A stretch of 64,000 bases of DNA from Paramoeba atlantica (GCA_977017575.1 CDRNVI010000065.1:370196-434195), one strand, 5' to 3'. Positions 48,977 through 57,698 are shown, counted from the first letter of the stretch. Notes: generated from the sequence alone by a model not told the origin. Numbers and translations are program-made.

Positions 48977-49174
48977 CCCTCCCTTTATTATGGTTCAGGT
49001 TCATTATACTGTATGGGCGCTTAAGCAAATATTTGTCATGATCACCTCATAATTATTATCCTCGTTTACCCACAATCTATCCTTACAGCGAAAAAAATTG
49101 GTTCATCCTATCAGCTAAAGTGTTGTATATCACGTCCTTCCACCTACCCTCTCTCATTAATTTTTATAAATATA
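48977..49174. other. Short gap after pogo copy 1
   Basis: Holds the second direct repeat (49145-49172) and nothing else I can name. Confidence 0.4.
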
Positions 49175-49320
49175 CTGTACCCCCCCTACTTAATTGTCAC
49201 CGCTTTTTGGGAAAAAGGACAATTAAATAGGGGGGGTGCAAATTTTTAAGAAAGTAGGGGAAAAAAAAATTGCGCCGCTTCGCGGCGCATGTTTTACTCT
49301 ATTCTACCACCTGCTATTAT
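49175..49320. mobile_element. End of miniature element K
   Basis: After TA (49173-49174): CTGTACCCCCCCTACTTAATTG, centre CACCGCTTTTTGGGAAAAAG, then GACAATTAAATAG and a G-run, a fold-back very like the left end of element J. The GC hairpin GCGCCGC-TTC-GCGGCGC is at 49272-49288 with an A-run before it. The partner end was not found; the pogo element at 49602 may have split or replaced it. Confidence 0.65.
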
Positions 49321-49725
49321 TTTTCTTATGTAAGCGTATGTCCAACGGAGACACTAAAAAATTCACGATGGGCACCACTAGAGGATTTTATAGAGGCCCT
49401 ACCCGAGGGGCAGGAGGCCGTATTCTCACCCAACGCCCTAGAGGACCAGTAACCCGTTGTTCATTTGAGGTAGTTGACAGTAAACGTACTGTCAACGAAG
49501 TGGCATCGTTTGGGTTGACTCGTCAACAAGTTTTTGAGGCATTATCTTCTAAAAAGCAATTTTTAAGAATACTTTCTTTGACGTTCTGTTGTGCCGTATT
49601 ACTGTAAGTTGCATTAATAATTATAAATTTGCACAAATCCTAAATTTATAATTATTAAGGGTTTATAATTCTTTCAGAGTGTTTTTATAATTATAAATTG
49701 GTTTTAAGCTTTTTGTTTTACTCGC

Positions 49726-51783
49726 ATGTCACGACCGAAGGGGAAAAGGGGACAAGATCAGAACGTAGGCAGCATTGAACAATTTACTAGCGTATCCGGC
49801 CGACCCCCTCCTCGATGGATGGAGAAAAAGCGGCGTTTTCTTACATCCTGCTTAGAAAATGGAGGGGAAAATTCTTTTTTTAAGGAACTTTTTGTAAATA
49901 TGTTCCAATCATTTGCGAGTGAGCATGAATCTCTTTTTCTCAGTTACGTCGAAACTTTATTGCTTGAAGAGCGTACCAAGTTCATTATTGAGGAGCGCAA
50001 GGAGCGTGAAATGATAGCATGTAAATTTCATGGAGGTTTATTTAGTCTTAACGGCGACGGCATACCAATATTCTGGGACGATAATTCTACGTCGCTTCAA
50101 TTTTCGTTTTCTTTTTGTTGGACGGCGCGAAGCGTTGATGCGCCGCGTTCAATGAGTGATGAAAGTAGTGATGCTCCTCTCGCTGAAGACGATGATTCTG
50201 AACATGTGGAAATGTCACATTGCGTAAAGAAGCAATTCGTCTCCAACGTGAAGATTTGTCTGTGTGATTCCATGGATTATTTCATGCATCAATCAGACTA
50301 CTTCGTACGTCTCCCAAAGAGGGGAGGACGGTTTCCTCATTACACTAACCTATGCAAAAAACTGAAATCTGTATATCCGAGCATTGCTGAACAAATCGAA
50401 TATCAAATTCTTCGTCTTTGGTGGCAAAAACGCGAGAAGCTCGGAGACGAGTCCTTAATTCCTAAGAATACATCTAACCAACGACCAAGCATGTTGTCAT
50501 TCTATGAACCCCTCATTCGCAGGCTATTGAATGAGCTAATATTTTACGGAATTCCTGTAGGTAAGAACCTGCTCTGGGCAATTACACGTGAAGCAATCAT
50601 GCACGATTCTGACGACATTGATTATCTAACGAAACATCTCGTAGACAAAGTTAGATCTGGTGCCAAGGTAAAAGATGAAGAAACGTTTATACCATCCTAT
50701 CATACCTTCATCCGGTGGCTGTCGAAAATGGATATTTCAATGAAATCGACAAGAAATACACCCGAAGGCGCTCTACCAACAAATTTAAACGACCTTGCGC
50801 GAGATATGCTACTGCGTATATGTTATTATGTAGGCATAGAATGGAACGACAAGGTTATTTCCCCTCTTCTAATTAACATGGACGAAACTGCCGTCGCCTA
50901 TAATTCTCTTGCGGAGCGTGGCTTAACATATCAGGGGCAAGAAGCGCATAGCATTGCAGTAGGAGACAAACGAAGCGCAACTCTTGTAACTGCTGCATCT
51001 TTAAGCGGTGATTTGGTTCCACCATTCGTGATCTGGAATGGAAAAGAAGCCTATAAGGGTGCGCACGTGAAGACGTATGACACGACGGTTCAGTACCAAA
51101 CTGAAAGTCACTACATTAGCACAGGGGCATTCAAAGAATTTTTGTCACGCATTCTTCAGCCATATCATGAAAATATTGTTGGAAAACTGGATTTATCGAC
51201 TCACACGCCTATGATTCTGCTTATTGATTGTTGCAGTGTTCATACATCAAGCGCTACCAAAGAACAGATTATTTCCCAATGTAATTCGAACGGAGCATTT
51301 CCGTGGCTCCGAATTGTATTTGTTCCTGCGCGATGCACGAGTGTGCTTCAACCATGCGATGTGGGGATCTTTAATCGATTGAAACCTAAAATACGGTACG
51401 AACGAACGTTGGTTCTTCTGTCGTATTGTAAGTATAAGAGACAAAATTCTGAATTGATTGGAAGCGCGAAGGAGCTGAGTTCTCGTTTAAGTAAGGAACA
51501 ACTTCTCCGTTCGATTCATAAAGCATATGAATACATGAGCTCCCCAGAGCAGCGCAAAGCAAATGAGAAAGCATGGGAAAAAGTAGGTATCACTAGTTGC
51601 ACGTTGGAGGATCGTCGCAACTTGGTTGAAGCATGGGGAAATCGAAGACGCTTATTTCCCTTGAGCGACGACTACCACCCATTAAGTAGTGACGAAAATA
51701 CGGATTCCGAGGATGATTTCGAGGATATTCCCATTGAACTTGATGACCAACAATGGCTTGGTGTTGACACAAATGTCAATTAA
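49726..51783 (+). CDS. Pogo/DDE_1 transposase, intact copy
   Basis: 685 codons without interruption. Residues 1-250 include acidic and Cys/His-poor sequence with no obvious HTH_Tnp_Tc5 signature. About 250-330 (SFYEPLIRRLLNELIFYGIPVG) is followed by the catalytic core: LINMDETAVAYNSLAERG (first Asp, about 386), MILLIDCCSVHTSSATK (second, about 499), VPARCTSVLQPCDVGIFNRL (third, about 540). The spacing of about 37-38 residues from the second to the third Asp and the QPCD motif fit DDE_1 (pfam-type pogo/Tigger). The C-terminus is acidic (SSDENTDSEDDFEDIP). Plus strand, against all host genes. It looks capable of encoding a full protein; expression is unknown. Confidence 0.9.
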   Translation: MSRPKGKRGQDQNVGSIEQFTSVSGRPPPRWMEKKRRFLTSCLENGGENSFFKELFVNMFQSFASEHESLFLSYVETLLLEERTKFIIEERKEREMIACKFHGGLFSLNGDGIPIFWDDNSTSLQFSFSFCWTARSVDAPRSMSDESSDAPLAEDDDSEHVEMSHCVKKQFVSNVKICLCDSMDYFMHQSDYFVRLPKRGGRFPHYTNLCKKLKSVYPSIAEQIEYQILRLWWQKREKLGDESLIPKNTSNQRPSMLSFYEPLIRRLLNELIFYGIPVGKNLLWAITREAIMHDSDDIDYLTKHLVDKVRSGAKVKDEETFIPSYHTFIRWLSKMDISMKSTRNTPEGALPTNLNDLARDMLLRICYYVGIEWNDKVISPLLINMDETAVAYNSLAERGLTYQGQEAHSIAVGDKRSATLVTAASLSGDLVPPFVIWNGKEAYKGAHVKTYDTTVQYQTESHYISTGAFKEFLSRILQPYHENIVGKLDLSTHTPMILLIDCCSVHTSSATKEQIISQCNSNGAFPWLRIVFVPARCTSVLQPCDVGIFNRLKPKIRYERTLVLLSYCKYKRQNSELIGSAKELSSRLSKEQLLRSIHKAYEYMSSPEQRKANEKAWEKVGITSCTLEDRRNLVEAWGNRRRLFPLSDDYHPLSSDENTDSEDDFEDIPIELDDQQWLGVDTNVN

Positions 51784-51897
51784 TTTTTTTTATTTCTGTC
51801 CGTTGGACAGAACTCAAAATCGGGAAGCTAGGTCGGGACCTCCTTGTTGTCTTACCTGGTACTACCGCCTCACTGATGGCACTAACGCGGACATGTA

Positions 51898-52086
51898 GTA
51901 ACCCTCCCCCTCGCTTATATATACACTTACGGTTATATATACACTTACGGTTATATATACACTTACACTTATATATACACATAAACACTTATATATACAC
52001 ATATTAGCTACTTTCGCTTATATATACACTTACACTTATAACTTTTACATACAGATAATTATGTGTATATAACCAGGGGGGGTTAG
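51898..52086. mobile_element. Miniature element O nested in P
   Basis: 189 bp with TA on both sides (51896-51897, 52087-52088). Ends GTAACCCTCCCCC...TTATATATACAC and, reverse-complemented, CTAACCCCCCCTGGTTATATACAC. Most of the interior is a tandem TTATATATACACTTAC(A/G) repeat, so the end word and the internal repeat are the same motif. Confidence 0.75.
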
Positions 52087-52132
52087 TACATGTAGTAGTA
52101 CATGTAGTATCATTCGTAAAAAAGCAAGAGGC

Positions 52133-52221
52133 CCAGTTGCATAATTATTTATAATTATAATTATAATTATAAATACAAAAGTTTTATTTTTTATATTTAT
52201 AATTATTAATGCAACTCCCAG
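52133..52221. repeat. Palindromic right end of P
   Basis: CAGTTGCATAATTATTTATAA...TTTATAATTATTAATGCAACTCCCAG is a near-perfect 89-bp fold-back. It could be a small derivative of P or a doubled terminal repeat. Confidence 0.7.
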
Positions 52222-52340
52222 TACAGCGTCGAAATGTCTAATATCGAAATAGGAAAGTCTAATAATCAAAGCCTGTCAAGTGAGAAACGATTACCTCTTA
52301 GTAGACGTAGATTACCTCTAGTAGACGTAGAGTGTATGCT

Positions 52341-53180
52341 TTACATTTGCTTCAAAAGGGTCTCATGAAAATTAAATTCGTTCAGAGATGTAGGAAATAA
52401 TGCCTTATTAAACTCTCCTACAAGTTCCTTGTTTTGTTCAACACTTAGCCGTTGCAACTGCGGTGGCAGTGATTCCAGCCCTGTTATGTGCTCAAGTTGA
52501 TTGTTATTTAATCTGAGCACTTTCATGGAAGGAGGAAGTTGGCGTAGATCAACGCGACCGGTAAATGCATTCTGATTCAGTATGAGATCCGTCATTGAGT
52601 GTGGTAACGCGCAAATATTAAGGGAACCAAAGAGCTCGTTATGAGAAACTGAAAGCTCTGTGAGATTGTGAGGCAGAATGCTCAAATCAAGCGTGCTGCA
52701 AAATGAATTTGACCATAAATACGCCTCAAGTGTAGCACCAGGAAGATTTTCTACATCTAAGGAGCCAACAAGCTTGTTTGAACCTAAGTATAGAAATTCT
52801 AATTCGCGTGGAAGAAGTTCGAGTGGTAATTCGCCGGTCAAAAGATTCTTAAATATGTTTAGATAACATACCGATCGGGGCATGTATTTCCAATTTGCAG
52901 TTCCTTGAAGTTCACGCCGGTGCCATTCAATATTTGTTACTTCCTCTGGTCTAGTCGAATCTTTGCACTGAACTCCAGACCACTTGCAAGCAGGAGTTGA
53001 TGAGTTCCAAGATGGATGCGCATTTGTCAATCCAGCTGTAAATTGAGACAGTTCGATTTCCGGAGGAAAAATACTTCCAAATACTTTTCCTCGACGACTA
53101 CTGTAGCTGGGGGGACACTGTGCCTCTGTTTGATGCAAATGACTTGCAAAATGACTTGCTTCCGCTGAATTGTCTGACAT
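52341..53180 (-). CDS. Leucine-rich-repeat protein 2
   Basis: 279 residues. The cap HPSWNSSTPACKWSGVQC (about 57-74) matches the LRRNT_2-like cap of the protein at 37267. It is followed by seven or eight LP-starting repeats (LPRELEFLYLGSNKLVGSLD, LPHNLTELSVSHNELFGSLN, LPPSMKVLRLNNNQLEHIT) and a tail LNEFNFHETLLKQM. No signal peptide or membrane segment. Paralogue of LRR protein 1 from the cap, repeat phase and length, although their N-terminal 50 residues differ. Binding partner unknown. Confidence 0.88.
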   Translation of the reverse strand: MSDNSAEASHFASHLHQTEAQCPPSYSSRRGKVFGSIFPPEIELSQFTAGLTNAHPSWNSSTPACKWSGVQCKDSTRPEEVTNIEWHRRELQGTANWKYMPRSVCYLNIFKNLLTGELPLELLPRELEFLYLGSNKLVGSLDVENLPGATLEAYLWSNSFCSTLDLSILPHNLTELSVSHNELFGSLNICALPHSMTDLILNQNAFTGRVDLRQLPPSMKVLRLNNNQLEHITGLESLPPQLQRLSVEQNKELVGEFNKALFPTSLNEFNFHETLLKQM

Positions 53181-53995
53181 TTGTTTTGTAAAAAGAGTTT
53201 AAAAATGCAAAACCAAGAACCCCTATAAAGAGCTATTTCTCTTCTGAAGAAGTATTTAAAGAGAGCAAAACAGAATAAAGCTTACGCTTCTTGAAGAATT
53301 CTTTATGACGCGAATGGTATAAACCTCTGCCCTCCAAAAGTCACACGAGTTTATCCATCACATTGCTTCCTTACCTCATTTTTTGGTGAAAGTGAATCAT
53401 TATTGCGCCAAAAAAATATTTTTCTCCAATTTTCAAATATTCGTTTGAAACAAGTATGTTTTCTTTTAGAGTGTGTCAGATTATTAAAAATACAAACTTT
53501 TTTCGGTTTATCACAATGAACTGCGCACAATAACACAATTAATTAAGTTGTCTGCTGGAAGCCGAACCGTAACGCGCGCTGATGGCTGGCGAGCGAGTCG
53601 CTCGCTGGGAAAAGACTTGCGGCATGAGACAGTTAATCGTCGACGATCTTTGGTGCACACCAACACGGTTGAACGCATGAGTGAGATACTCAAGAAGGCA
53701 GTACGATCCCGTAGGAATGGGACCGTTGGGTGCTTTGATGAAGAAAGAAAAGATTGACCAAAGTTCAGCGGAGACGTCGTCAATGGTCTGAAGATCGGAA
53801 ACAGCGAGGGAGATCTTTTAAAACAGCTGTGCGAAGATCTCTAATTAATGTGAAGACTCATCTTTTTAGAAGCGAAATCAAAAGAAATAAGTAGTAGCGG
53901 CCCATAAACGTAAAAAGATATCTGCATTTATTTTTTTCAAAAAAGGCGCAATAATGCCTCACTTTGACCCATTTTTTACCCCTTTGTCGTTCTCC
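53181..53995. other. Intergenic with a doubtful plus-strand frame
   Basis: 815 bases. A 69-codon plus-strand frame (53548-53757, basic, VERMSEILKKAVRSRRNG) and a following basic frame to about 53893 (KVQRRRRQWSEDRKQRGRSF) might be pieces of one lost gene, but there is no recognisable family. The rest is AT-rich without repeats. Confidence 0.35.
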
Positions 53996-55150
53996 TCAAT
54001 AGCTTGTGATAAACCAAGATAGGTCGAGCAAGCTCAAGTAATGTTTCATGTATTGCTTCATCGTGCCCCCAAGTAAAGGTATACCATCGAAAAAGCCTCC
54101 TGGGGTACAAAGATCAGTCAAGGCTTTTTTAAAAAAGATGTTAAAGAACGGTTGTTTAAAGAAATTCCATATGATGAGCATTCGACGATATCTCAAGACT
54201 TCCCACTGTGATGCTCCGTTGCAGAAGTAAGGCGGCATATTGTTGGAGTTCGAAGCGAATTCTTTTTTCTCTTGGAGCAGATCTCTGCGCGACTCGTCAA
54301 TTGTATTATGTCCATGTAGAGTAATGGGCTCTTTAAATTTTCCTGATGCAATGTTCTCGGAAAGCGTGCAGGCTACGCAGTCCGCGACAAACATTACTAC
54401 CCAGGCTCCCCACCCTGTGCCTATGCAGTTCGCTTCACTTTTCTGTACGTTGCGTATTGTACAAGACAAATTAACAATGGAATATAAAAGAGGACGGATC
54501 ATGTAGAATCGATCCACGGTTGAGACCATGAACGCATTTAGACTAACGCAATTAGCCGACAAATCTGATTTCGCGTTTCCACAGTATTCGGTAGCGTACG
54601 TTCTGCGCGTTAAGTTCGTTCGTGGAACCTGCAATTGACAGTGCGCTGCAGTTTCATTTTTCTCAGGGTCTGTTCTCGTCGCTACAGTGATGGATCTGCG
54701 TGGTAGTCGGACCATTTTGTAAAGGATTGCAATGACAGATTTCATATTTCTCACAAACTGATAAAAGCCATCATAGAATGTTGTGTGCAAGTCTTCACGG
54801 TAAATGAATGAAATTCGACATTTCAGAGCTTCAATAACAACAATGCTTAAAGCGGTGAGGTAATTTCTATTTCCATTACATCGTAGTGTGATGAAAAGCT
54901 CAATGAGTCGCTGTACTTGCTGTACAAAGCCATAGAAGAAATCTGCAACAATTGTTCGGCTGATATCATTTAGCGAAAGCCTGTTCGACTCAAGAAATGT
55001 TCTGATGTATCTAAAGACATTCAAAAAGCTAAAGGAAGCTTCTGTGATTAGCAATGAGGTCTGCTTCAGCTGCCTCCAGATTGTATATCGCACGATATTC
55101 TCCACTGCGTTCAGCCAGATCCCAGTGCTTACAACACTTGCTGTATTCAT
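53996..55150 (-). CDS. PEX16: PEX16-like peroxisome biogenesis protein
   Basis: 384 residues. The N-terminal part (ENIVRYTIWRQLKQTSLLI, VFRYIRTFLESNRLS) and a middle LITLRCNG-type helix precede RFYMIRPLLYSIVNLSC (about 215, like the PEX16 RP..Y segment). The C-terminal third has WEVLRYRRMLIIWNFFKQPFFN, a good match to the PEX16 RRR..LL.Y.lR.PFy motif, then IPLLGGTMKQYMKHYLSLLDL. PEX16 is a peroxisomal/ER membrane protein that helps recruit PEX3 and import membrane proteins. In kinetoplastids the organelle would be the glycosome. Moderately confident, by motif order only. Confidence 0.6.
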   Translation of the reverse strand: MNTASVVSTGIWLNAVENIVRYTIWRQLKQTSLLITEASFSFLNVFRYIRTFLESNRLSLNDISRTIVADFFYGFVQQVQRLIELFITLRCNGNRNYLTALSIVVIEALKCRISFIYREDLHTTFYDGFYQFVRNMKSVIAILYKMVRLPRRSITVATRTDPEKNETAAHCQLQVPRTNLTRRTYATEYCGNAKSDLSANCVSLNAFMVSTVDRFYMIRPLLYSIVNLSCTIRNVQKSEANCIGTGWGAWVVMFVADCVACTLSENIASGKFKEPITLHGHNTIDESRRDLLQEKKEFASNSNNMPPYFCNGASQWEVLRYRRMLIIWNFFKQPFFNIFFKKALTDLCTPGGFFDGIPLLGGTMKQYMKHYLSLLDLSWFITSY

Positions 55151-55464
55151 GGTGTCGAAAGGATTCTATTTTTTTCTATTAAAAGTCTATTATTCTAAAA
55201 AGTATGTTAATTCTATCGATACAAAAATAATGGTTTTAACAAGGATAGACACATACATAAAGACTTGCGAAAGACGACACAGAAAATTACTAAGATACCT
55301 TAACAAGGGTAAGATATAGGGCAAGGTAGAGGGTAAGGTGTAACAAGGGTATGCATAACAAGGTAAAGAAAACATTCAGTAAGAACATATAATTGCTAGG
55401 CGCACAACAAATACAAATGTAGCTTCTACGAAGCCAGTGATTTAAGGCAACCTTCAAACCCCAA
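55151..55464. repeat. Intergenic with AACAAGGGTAAG-type repeats
   Basis: Between about 55297 and 55370, TAACAAGGGTA, GGCAAGGTAGAGGGTAAGGTG, TAACAAGGGTATG and TAACAAGGTAAAG form a short degenerate tandem array. No gene otherwise. Confidence 0.55.
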
Positions 55465-56409
55465 TCACAGCACAATAGGATGCAGTAAATGTTCTACTCT
55501 GGAGGAAAAGATCTTTAATTTTCTTATTTTAAGGTGCAGCAAGATTTCCTCGGGTTGTTTTACTATTTTCCCATCCTCAATCGCATCGATGTCTACTGGA
55601 GAGAATAAAAACAGAAATATGAGCTTGCCACAACAAAATCGACGACAGGCGGGGTTGTAGCCTTGGTCAAGAATCGCTTTTAAATGAATGCGGAAGGTAT
55701 GAGAAAGTTTACTCGAGTTGAGAAAATTTATGATCCTACAGGGCACATAGAACGAAGAAGGTGGTCTGTCGTTAATGATGGTTTGGATGACTTCCTCATC
55801 ATATGATTCTACGTTGTACACTCGAGCGTCCTCGGTAATACTTCTCTCAGGGTTCTTGCTCATAGCCCGAGCAATATTGTATGAGAATTCCATAAACGTT
55901 TCCCGCGTTCCGTAAACGGCAAACGCCACATTCCCAGTTGAAAAAAGGTGCGATTCAGCCTCAGCGAATGCACTTGTCGAAAAGTGAGTCAAGTTCAAGT
56001 TGGTCCCTAAAAACAAGTTATCCGTCGGTTTGAATTCGCATCGATTCGATGCGCCAAACAGATTTCCAAGCTGTGTTAATGCAACGACGAATACACTCAC
56101 CAAAGCCCATATCTTCAGAGGATAAATCCTTCTCTGACTGCGGAACGAAAGTTTAAGTGGTAAACGTGAAGACCATTTCATTTGTCTGAGACATTGCAGG
56201 GGATGAAAACTACATGCCCAAATGTTTCGTAGTAAATAAGATTTAATAAATGCAAATTGAAGGTCTATACGAAAAACAGTCATACGCGATTCATGTACAA
56301 GTTTCTTTCGGTCAATCCCGTAGTGAAAAAAGTAAAGTGCAATAAATAAGAGATCAACTACGACCACGCGTCTACAAGAGGACCTGATTTTCCCTTGTTG
56401 AAGTTCCAT
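55465..56409 (-). CDS. LAP1/torsin-activator-like membrane protein
   Basis: The open frame begins with ATG 56409, only 14 bases after the stop of the upstream gene. A better start may be ATG 56181, because a pyrimidine tract ending TGTCTCAG lies four bases upstream; that would give about 238 residues beginning MKWSSRLPLKLSF. One membrane span follows (LKIWALVSVFVVALTQLG). The rest resembles the lumenal domain of LAP1/LULL1: a strand VAFAVYGTRETFMEFSYNIA, a central strand-helix pair (SSFYVPCRIINFLNSSKL; a hydrophobic LIFLFLFSP), and the C-terminal FSSRVEHLLHPIVL, like the SRI.HLVLP end of LAP1. LAP1 activates torsin ATPases in the nuclear-envelope lumen of animals. This match is by eye; a structure prediction would decide. 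Confidence 0.4.
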   Translation of the reverse strand: MELQQGKIRSSCRRVVVVDLLFIALYFFHYGIDRKKLVHESRMTVFRIDLQFAFIKSYLLRNIWACSFHPLQCLRQMKWSSRLPLKLSFRSQRRIYPLKIWALVSVFVVALTQLGNLFGASNRCEFKPTDNLFLGTNLNLTHFSTSAFAEAESHLFSTGNVAFAVYGTRETFMEFSYNIARAMSKNPERSITEDARVYNVESYDEEVIQTIINDRPPSSFYVPCRIINFLNSSKLSHTFRIHLKAILDQGYNPACRRFCCGKLIFLFLFSPVDIDAIEDGKIVKQPEEILLHLKIRKLKIFSSRVEHLLHPIVL

Positions 56410-56423
56410 TTGCTAACCCTAAA

Positions 56424-57698
56424 CTAGAGGCCAGGCTCGAAATACAAACAATCCGAATCAAGCATTTGTAAAAGGTCGCGTAGTCTTTCATGGGGAACGT
56501 TTTCACACCGCAATGCTTCATTAAACTCCTTCAAGGTTGAATAAAACATTTTCAGTCGAGAGCAAAACGCAGCACGATTCCCTTCTTGCTTCCTCTGCCT
56601 CGATTCGACATGTTTACTCGAACGTAAAAAACGCACCCATTGCCCAGCCATGGACTCGCGAATCTTTTTGTGGAACCTTTCATCCCAATACGACAAACCC
56701 ATGGCTCGTGCCTCACGAATACAAATATAGGGCTGGTTATCAAAATCGACCTGGAGCGTTCGAGGCCCTGCGAGCTCGATTTGGACAAACTCAAACGGCA
56801 GCATACACCCAAAGGAGAACCGCTGCGGCTGCTCGGTGTGTTGGCATGCCAACCATTTTGTATGACCCATCCATTGTATGTTTTTCGGTAGAAGATTATC
56901 TACCATTCTTCCGTCTGTCTTTTGCTTCTGTTCTGGACATTTGCGTCCCCTGGTCTCCCCAAAGGTGTAGCAGGAACCAAATGAAAATCGAATCCTCTCG
57001 CAGGAGTAAATCGGAAATCCAGTTTGTCGCAGCTCCTGGTAAAACGTAATCTCAATATCAGAGAGAAGTGTATTGGGTTTTGTGGCATAAATTAGGATTT
57101 GGGTTTCGACCTCCCGACAGGATGAACTGCTCCAAAAAGGGACCGGGTTGGGCGTGAGCGTACAGCCCAGGGATTGGCCTTCTTGATCCGTGCTTGTGGC
57201 AAACAGGGCTTGTTTGAAAACGTTATTTGCGGCTTGGCCTGGAAAATTCGATTCATAAAGAGTCCGTAACCTATGAAACAGTTCTCTATATGAGCCCATT
57301 GAAGGTTGAAAATGTACCAGACTTTTTTCAGCGCGACAAAAAGAGGACACGAAAGGGTCATTTTCGGCAAGAACAGGACATGACGGAAGGGAAAGCAAAT
57401 TTTGCTGCCCTTGCGTACAGAGACACTTTGCAAGACATATTCGGTCTGTGTGTGTTTGTTGAGAGGACGAGAGAACAGCATGGCCCGGGGTTTCATAAAT
57501 CAAGGAGTTCCTTCCTATCGTATCACAGAAAGTAAAAGATGTTCGAAGTTTACTCGATACATCGCGTAACCACGGGTGTGGAGACTTCTCAAGAAAGGTT
57601 CTCCATTTTTTACACACAAAAAGACAACGTTCGATTTCTTCTGCATGTAAAAATGCTAGGCATTGTGCTATCCCGTCCAGTGGAAAATCTATGGACAT
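56424..57698 (-). CDS. F-box-like protein
   Basis: 424 residues. Residues 3-38 (FPLDGIAQCLAFLHAEEIERCLFVCKKWRTFLE) have the spacing of an F-box, which binds Skp1 in SCF ubiquitin ligases. The rest has no repeat or known substrate-binding domain. Two Cys/His-rich strings (CREVETQILIYATK; CERIRFSFGSCYTFGETRGRKC) and a strand-rich part (QRFSFGCMLPFEFVQIELAG, LQVDFDNQPYICIREARAMG) suggest a beta-sandwich-like middle, followed by a helical, basic region (KKIRESMAGQWVRFLRSSK). The stop is 14 bases from the next ATG, so intergenic sequence is minimal. F-box assignment is good; target unknown. Confidence 0.65.
   Translation of the reverse strand: MSIDFPLDGIAQCLAFLHAEEIERCLFVCKKWRTFLEKSPHPWLRDVSSKLRTSFTFCDTIGRNSLIYETPGHAVLSSSQQTHTDRICLAKCLCTQGQQNLLSLPSCPVLAENDPFVSSFCRAEKSLVHFQPSMGSYRELFHRLRTLYESNFPGQAANNVFKQALFATSTDQEGQSLGCTLTPNPVPFWSSSSCREVETQILIYATKPNTLLSDIEITFYQELRQTGFPIYSCERIRFSFGSCYTFGETRGRKCPEQKQKTDGRMVDNLLPKNIQWMGHTKWLACQHTEQPQRFSFGCMLPFEFVQIELAGPRTLQVDFDNQPYICIREARAMGLSYWDERFHKKIRESMAGQWVRFLRSSKHVESRQRKQEGNRAAFCSRLKMFYSTLKEFNEALRCENVPHERLRDLLQMLDSDCLYFEPGL

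Larger units (their letters stand above)
49602..52221 (+). mobile_element. Pogo-type transposon P
   Basis: 2.62 kb between TA (49600-49601) and TA (52222-52223). Terminal inverted repeats are CTGTAAGTTGCATTAATAATTATAAAT (left, 49602-49628) and the complement of CTGGGAGTTGCATTAATAATTATAAAT (right), 27 bases with two or three differences. The left end also folds on itself (AATAATTATAAATTT / AAATTTATAATTATT, 49614-49655). TA target and DDE_1 transposase agree with the pogo/Tigger/Fot branch of the Tc1/mariner superfamily. Element O (51898-52086) is nested within it. Confidence 0.88.

Noticed and set aside
50125-50150. GCGAAGC inside the intact pogo transposase as another hairpin copy
   Set aside because: Arms do not match the conserved core, no T-tract follows, and it is within coding sequence.
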